Assembly (NCBI GenBank): GCA_029880065.1
Contig: JAOUPD010000057.1
Location: 1 to 7,218, forward strand
Origin: Hadesarchaea archaeon
Lineage (GTDB): Archaea; Hadarchaeota; Hadarchaeia; Hadarchaeales; Hadarchaeaceae
DNA: 7,218 bases
Direction of reading: 5' to 3'
The translations under genes were made by a program, and so were the position numbers. The notes under the pieces were generated by a model. It made no database searches. It had not been told where the DNA came from and saw only the letters and a program-made list of their open reading frames with translations. Numbering within the stretch: position 1 is the stretch's first letter; each line of letters opens with the position of its first letter. This document shows positions 4,457-7,218 of the stretch, piece after piece.

Positions 4457-4973
4457 AACGCTTTTTTAGAAGACTTTGAATGTCCTCGTGAAGTGCCTTG
4501 AAGCGGTCAAGCGCAGGGTGCGTTTGCCCGAGTTCTGATTTGAACCAATCGAGGGCCCGCTCGTAAGATGTCATACGGTGCCCCATCACCAGCTTATCCG
4601 CGTAGACGATAACTTTCTCCTCGAGCGTTCGGGGCATGAAATCTCGCGCTGGGAGCCCAAGCTCCCTCGCCTCCTCAGCTGGGATACCGGCACCCAAATG
4701 ACACTCGGCGAACCTCGCAAATTTGCTTAACCCAAGGCCCCGCAGGATTTTGGCCCCCTCGACCCCATGCCTGATGCTGTGCGTTCGAGCCCGCCCGATG
4801 TCGTGCAGCAACGCGCCTAAACTTACCAACTTCAAGTCGAGCTTATGCCCATTCGCACGAATTTGTCGAGCAAACCTTAGAGAAATCCGCTCGACGGCAA
4901 GCGAGTGCCTGACAACTTCCTTTGAACAGCCCGCCTCGCGCAGCGCGCGAAGCGCTTCGTCGCGCCCGAACAA
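4455..4973 (-). CDS. HD-domain metal-dependent phosphohydrolase (TIGR00295-like)
   Basis: The protein has 172 residues with a complete HD metal site: H23 (VVRHSLAV), H57-D58 in LLHDIGRA, H69, H92 and D126 (VIVYADK). Spacing fits the HD/HDIG superfamily, and the overall form resembles the small archaeal family TIGR00295. These enzymes hydrolyse phosphoester bonds in nucleotides or RNA ends; the substrate of this family is not established. The start is TTG at 4971-4973. An in-frame stop (TAG) stands directly before it, and GGGGAG lies four bases upstream as ribosome binding site, so no earlier start is possible. The start also places H23 at the family's usual distance from the N-terminus. A TATA-like AAAAAATAAG (5008-5017, minus strand) would give a short leader. 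It is transcribed away from the zinc-ribbon operon and toward tRNA-Val. Confidence 0.88.
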   Translation of the reverse strand: MFGRDEALRALREAGCSKEVVRHSLAVERISLRFARQIRANGHKLDLKLVSLGALLHDIGRARTHSIRHGVEGAKILRGLGLSKFARFAECHLGAGIPAEEARELGLPARDFMPRTLEEKVIVYADKLVMGHRMTSYERALDWFKSELGQTHPALDRFKALHEDIQSLLKKR

Positions 4974-4988
4974 CTAACTCCCCACTGA

Positions 4989-5113
4989 TTTAGGAAAAGT
5001 AATACCACTTATTTTTTGTGTTATACTACTCCAACCGAAACAGCAGCGCGTTATACCCAATCCACTATTCCAAACTGTGAGAAGTGCGATAGCATTCGTA
5101 TTTTAGGAAAAGT
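4989..5113. repeat. Pair of 12-base direct repeats in the divergent intergenic region
   Basis: TTTAGGAAAAGT occurs at 4989-5000 and at 5102-5113. One copy is beside the start of the HD gene, the other upstream of the zinc-ribbon operon. Between them GTTATAC-like words recur at 5021 and 5051, exactly 30 bases apart (TTATAC, then ACTCCA or CAATCCA). This spacing could mark binding sites for a shared regulator. Confidence 0.5.
5008..5017 (-). promoter_or_regulatory. Box A-like promoter element of the HD gene
   Basis: On the minus strand AAAAAATAAG lies about 40 bases before the TTG start. Transcription about 25 bases downstream would leave a short leader holding the GGGGAG ribosome binding site. 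Confidence 0.4.
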
Positions 5114-5123
5114 TAAGAGTTCG

Positions 5124-5135
5124 TAATAAATAATA
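5124..5135 (+). promoter_or_regulatory. A/T-rich box A candidate of the zinc-ribbon operon
   Basis: AATAAATAATAT is the most TATA-like stretch before the operon. If used, transcription would begin close to the start codon, giving a leaderless or nearly leaderless message. TATTTTA (5099-5105) is a second candidate that would leave room for the ribosome binding site AGGTGG. Confidence 0.3.
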
Positions 5136-5155
5136 TTGTCATAGGTGGGATGACA

Positions 5156-5512
5156 TTGGTCTACTGTTCCAAATGTGGTGCCAAAAATAAGGACGACGCT
5201 AAAAAATGCGCCAAGTGCGGGAAAACCCTGTATCCGCCCTCTTTGGAGAAAGAAATCGAACGCAGAGCAGAAACATGCTTTGGCCCGCGAAGACGGCGAG
5301 AACCACACGTGGAGGAGTGTTTTGGACTTCCCAGAGGTGGAGCGATTTTTGGCATGGTCGTCGGGTTGATAATAATTTTGTTCGGAGTCAGTTGGATACT
5401 TTCACGTTACTTTAACATATCAATTGAAATCTGGCCGATAATAATAATCATTGTCGGAATATTGATTATTGCTGGTGTCCTTTACGGGTTACGCCGTGAG
5501 CAGCAGGCCTAA
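5156..5512 (+). CDS. Zinc-ribbon membrane protein, paralogue 1 (two TM helices)
   Basis: The protein has 118 residues from TTG 5156, or 120 from ATG 5150. An N-terminal zinc ribbon YCSKCGAKN...CAKCGK supplies four cysteines. A basic linker (ERRAETCFGPRRRRE) leads into HVEECFGLPRGGAIFG and a first membrane helix (about GMVVGLIIILFGVSWIL). A second helix is rich in I and V (IWPIIIIIVGILIIAGVLYG). It ends in a short basic tail. TTG is preferred because the paralogue at 6020 starts with the same M-V-Y-C and because AGGTGG (5143-5148) is too close to ATG 5150; the choice is not certain. The linker seems to hold a partial copy of the ECFG motif (ETCFGPRRRRE before EECFGLPRG), absent in the paralogue. 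Archaea often carry such zinc-ribbon/TM proteins, but none has a firm function. It is the first gene of a three-gene operon. Confidence 0.85.
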   Translation: MVYCSKCGAKNKDDAKKCAKCGKTLYPPSLEKEIERRAETCFGPRRRREPHVEECFGLPRGGAIFGMVVGLIIILFGVSWILSRYFNISIEIWPIIIIIVGILIIAGVLYGLRREQQA

Positions 5513-5523
5513 AATCTGTTGCG

Positions 5524-6015
5524 GTGCCGAATTTGAGTAACAAGCAGCGAGAAAAAATAGATCTCCTTGGCATTGCATCATTCGGGTTATTTTTAGCACT
5601 TATCGGCGTGATTTTCGCGGTCACACCAGAACTCCCGAGTGAGATTTTTGATTTCGTTAAAGATTTTCAGCTTCAACTAGTGTATCCAGGCGTGTATTTT
5701 TACGCTCCGGCGTCAAATCATCCAATACTTTACAATACGATATTCCAGTTCTGTCTCATCTTTGCTATTTTCCAAGTTGTCATTTTAGTTGCGAGGTTTA
5801 TGCTGAAGGAATCAATCAGTAGGAAGTCGGGGACATTTTCTGGTTTGTTCTTTTGGTTTGGTTCCGCTGCTGCATTGGGATTGTTGAAATCCGAAAGCAT
5901 TGATTGGTTTATCTTTCTGGGCTGGCTAATCGTCCTAGTTGGGATAGTCATTATTGTGAAAAGTTCGATATCACTCACATTTTGGGCAAGAATTAAAAGT
6001 TCAAAACGGAGGTAA
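5524..6015 (+). CDS. Four-TM membrane protein of unknown function
   Basis: The protein has 163 residues from GTG 5524. I do not recognise the family. After a short basic head (SNKQREKID) come four hydrophobic stretches: about 14-34, 71-92, 104-120 and 126-147. The first two are separated by a 35-residue loop rich in aromatic residues and prolines (VYPGVYFYAPASNHP), probably outside the cell. It ends in a basic tail (ARIKSSKRR) that should be cytoplasmic, as should the head. There are no catalytic motifs or cysteine pairs. The gene starts 11 bp after paralogue 1 and ends 4 bp before paralogue 2; the ribosome binding site of paralogue 2 overlaps its last codons. Co-expression, and possibly a shared complex, is the reasonable inference. 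TTG 5533 with GGTG upstream is an alternative start. Confidence 0.8.
   Translation: MPNLSNKQREKIDLLGIASFGLFLALIGVIFAVTPELPSEIFDFVKDFQLQLVYPGVYFYAPASNHPILYNTIFQFCLIFAIFQVVILVARFMLKESISRKSGTFSGLFFWFGSAAALGLLKSESIDWFIFLGWLIVLVGIVIIVKSSISLTFWARIKSSKRR
6008..6013 (+). promoter_or_regulatory. Ribosome binding site that fixes the TTG start of paralogue 2
   Basis: GGAGGT is a near-perfect Shine-Dalgarno sequence six bases before TTG 6020. It overlaps the last codons and the stop codon of the upstream gene, so translation of the two is probably coupled. Confidence 0.75.
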
Positions 6016-6019
6016 AATA

Positions 6020-6334
6020 TTGGTTTATTGTTCTAAATGTGGTGCCAAAAATAAGGACGAAGCTAAAATATGCGTCAAGTGCGGAGAAAGTTTATATCTA
6101 CCGCGAGAACGACGAGAACGACACGTAGAAGAATGTTTTGGGATCCCGCGAGGAAGTGCAATTTTTGGCATCCTCATCGGCGCGATAATCATCATAATTG
6201 GAATATTGTATTTCTTAAGTAAAATCTTTGGGTGGATTATTGAATTCACGGACATCTTTGGGGTGTTGATTTTATTCGCCATTGGGATAATGTTCTTTGC
6301 GGGTGGCTTTTATCGATTAAGGCGTGAGCGTTAA
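6020..6334 (+). CDS. Zinc-ribbon membrane protein, paralogue 2 (two TM helices)
   Basis: The protein has 104 residues from TTG 6020, preceded by GGAGGT. The zinc ribbon YCSKCGAKNKDEAKICVKCG is nearly identical to paralogue 1. A shorter basic linker (RERRERH) is followed by HVEECFGIPRGSAIFG and two membrane helices (ILIGAIIIIIGILYFLS; DIFGVLILFAIGIMFFAGGF), then RLRRER. Compared with paralogue 1 it lacks about 17 linker residues. DNA identity is high over the ribbon, suggesting local duplication with the four-TM gene caught between, or repeated gain of the pair. The zinc ribbon and the basic ends probably face the cytoplasm. It is the last gene of the operon; a T-rich stretch and the convergent membrane-protein gene follow within 13 bp. 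Function is unknown. Zinc binding is inferred from the CxxC pairs. Confidence 0.87.
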   Translation: MVYCSKCGAKNKDEAKICVKCGESLYLPRERRERHVEECFGIPRGSAIFGILIGAIIIIIGILYFLSKIFGWIIEFTDIFGVLILFAIGIMFFAGGFYRLRRER

Positions 6335-6340
6335 CCCCCT

Positions 6341-6349
6341 TGTCTTTTT
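6341..6349 (+). terminator. Pyrimidine-rich terminator of the zinc-ribbon operon
   Basis: TGTCTTTTT follows the stop of paralogue 2 by a few bases and overlaps the stop codon of the convergent gene. T-rich stretches of this kind end archaeal transcripts; no hairpin is evident. Confidence 0.4.
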
Positions 6350-7076
6350 ACAATCCACGAAATTCACACGCTTTTACTTTGCATAGATTACAAATCCTTT
6401 CGTGATCCCATCGAGAGAGCGCCATCCTAGTAAAAATCCAAAAAACAATCAAAACAACCAAAAATAAATCTACAAAAATACTTTGAGTTATCGCATCAAT
6501 TCCAACTAGAATCAAAAATGCCCCCAAAGCAAAGAAGGCGTTTAAAAACCAACGGACCGAACTCCACGAAATGTTAAACAGCGGAAACTGAAGCAACCCA
6601 AGAACCACCCCAGCTGCGCCTATCCAGAGCAGTAAAAGGCTGTTCTGCCCAACGTGCAAATTGCCGAAGAAATATAGAAGGGTTCCAACAGAAGCTGCCA
6701 AACCTCCCAAAATCAGCCCGGCGCAACCGGCACAAAAAGTCTTGCCGCCCAGCTGAATTACGTGAGCAGAAAAATTTTTGCACTCGGGATGGTGTCCGCG
6801 CAGGGTCAACTTTTTTTCTTTGGAGTTACCAGCCGTGTAAAAGACGTGAGGGGCCTGTTGTTTTTCTCTCTTAAAACCGATAATTCTAGAACATGAACGT
6901 GGAAAAACTACTGCGAGAATACCCAAAACGCAGATTAGCCCAAAAATAGAGCCCACCAGTGGTTTTCGCAAAGGGAAATTTTCCAACACGGGTAGCGGAT
7001 AAAGTGCCAATGTTACTACAATGCTCAGTCCAAATAATGACACGCCGAGGAAAAATTTGAGAAAGTTGCGAGACAT
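6348..7076 (-). CDS. Polytopic membrane protein with DUF2085-like HHPxC...CAGC motif
   Basis: The protein has 242 residues. Two N-terminal membrane helices (about 8-28 and 40-58) precede a polar, basic stretch. Then comes the motif RGHHPECKNFSAH, and after a short gap KTFCAGCAGLILGG: H95, H96, C99, H105, C115 and C118 could hold a metal or make disulphides. About four more membrane helices follow (roughly 119-138, 148-168, 176-193 and 198-217). The C-terminus adds C229xxC232 and C237. The H-C-CxxC-G arrangement at a helix start resembles DUF2085, a membrane family of unknown function. The start is ATG with GGTGA ten bases upstream; that site lies in the stop region of the preceding gene, 10 bp away. 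The two are probably one minus-strand operon. It converges on the zinc-ribbon operon, another set of Cys-rich membrane proteins, though no link is shown. Confidence 0.75.
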   Translation of the reverse strand: MSRNFLKFFLGVSLFGLSIVVTLALYPLPVLENFPLRKPLVGSIFGLICVLGILAVVFPRSCSRIIGFKREKQQAPHVFYTAGNSKEKKLTLRGHHPECKNFSAHVIQLGGKTFCAGCAGLILGGLAASVGTLLYFFGNLHVGQNSLLLLWIGAAGVVLGLLQFPLFNISWSSVRWFLNAFFALGAFLILVGIDAITQSIFVDLFLVVLIVFWIFTRMALSRWDHERICNLCKVKACEFRGL

Positions 7077-7086
7077 GGTAAATCGC

Positions 7087-7218
7087 TCACCTGAACAAGT
7101 TTTTTAGCTCCTTCAAAAGCCCCTGACTGGCGAGGTACCTGTAGGTCTTTCTTTTTAATTTGTTTTTGGAGAAAAGGCCTTTGAATCGTCTGCCAAGAGA
7201 ACCATAGTAATTACGATA
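7087..7218 (-). CDS. C-terminal end of a basic protein, continues beyond the window
   Basis: On the minus strand the frame is open from the window edge (codon 7218-7216) to TGA at 7089-7087, coding the last 43 residues. They include YRNYYGSLGRRFKGLF, then KLKRKTYRYLASQGLL and KELKNLFR. The segment is strongly basic, and no family can be named from it. It counts as a real gene end because the frame runs to the edge without stops and because the next gene's ribosome binding site (GGTGA) is embedded in its stop region with a 10-bp gap, a normal operon join. A chance open frame of 43 codons remains possible. Confidence 0.6.
   Translation of the reverse strand, partial: YRNYYGSLGRRFKGLFSKNKLKRKTYRYLASQGLLKELKNLFR

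Noticed and set aside
4384..4460. C/D box small RNA
   Set aside because: GTGTGAATC resembles a C box only loosely and no CTGA D box is found at a proper distance.
1..7218. CRISPR array, insertion sequence or tandem repeat block
   Set aside because: Only short two-copy repeats were seen. There are no regularly spaced repeats, no transposase and no terminal inverted repeats.

Overview
The window is archaeal chromosomal DNA. The evidence is a complete archaeal-type 7S SRP RNA, two tRNA genes with short introns folding into bulge-helix-bulge (BHB) splicing motifs, encoded CCA ends on both tRNAs, box A-like elements ahead of the stable RNAs, and a ubiquitin-like protein gene joined to an NcsA/TtuA-type tRNA thiolase gene. 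Both introns sit at non-canonical positions (about 28/29 and 23/24). That points to a lineage with a broad-specificity splicing endonuclease, as known in many Crenarchaeota/TACK and some other archaeal groups; the phylum cannot be fixed from this window. GTG and TTG starts are common here.

Left third (1-2090): the end of a site-2 protease (M50) gene, a 71-residue ubiquitin-like protein ending in Gly-Gly, and ncsA/ttuA form one tight plus-strand unit. The second and third genes together look like a sulfur-transfer module for 2-thiouridine in tRNA. The SRP RNA gene starts 3 bp after the ncsA stop. Its first and last ten bases pair.

Middle (2090-4460): an A/T-rich, double-motif LAGLIDADG endonuclease gene on the minus strand is wedged between the SRP RNA and tRNA-Ser(GCT). 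It converges on the former and diverges from the latter. tRNA-Ser has a 26-nt intron and is followed by a perfect-arm-like hairpin, then by a DUF155/RMD1-family tail-anchored membrane protein. tRNA-Val(TAC), with a 17-nt intron inside its D stem, follows. Both tRNAs feed translation, as does the thiolation module, although the thiolase's exact tRNA targets are not shown here.

Right third (4455-7218): a TIGR00295-like HD-domain phosphohydrolase gene (minus) diverges from a three-gene plus-strand operon. That operon has two paralogous zinc-ribbon/two-TM proteins flanking a four-TM protein of unknown function. It converges on a minus-strand pair: a polytopic membrane protein with a DUF2085-like His/Cys motif, preceded by the C-terminal end of a basic protein that continues beyond the window.

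No stretch above 300 bases lacks a gene. The longest intergenic gap (about 180 bases, 4974-5155) holds divergent promoter candidates and short direct repeats. No CRISPR array, insertion sequence or rRNA was seen. The most striking items are the two non-canonical tRNA introns, the homing endonuclease between two RNA genes, and the uncharacterised zinc-ribbon membrane operon.
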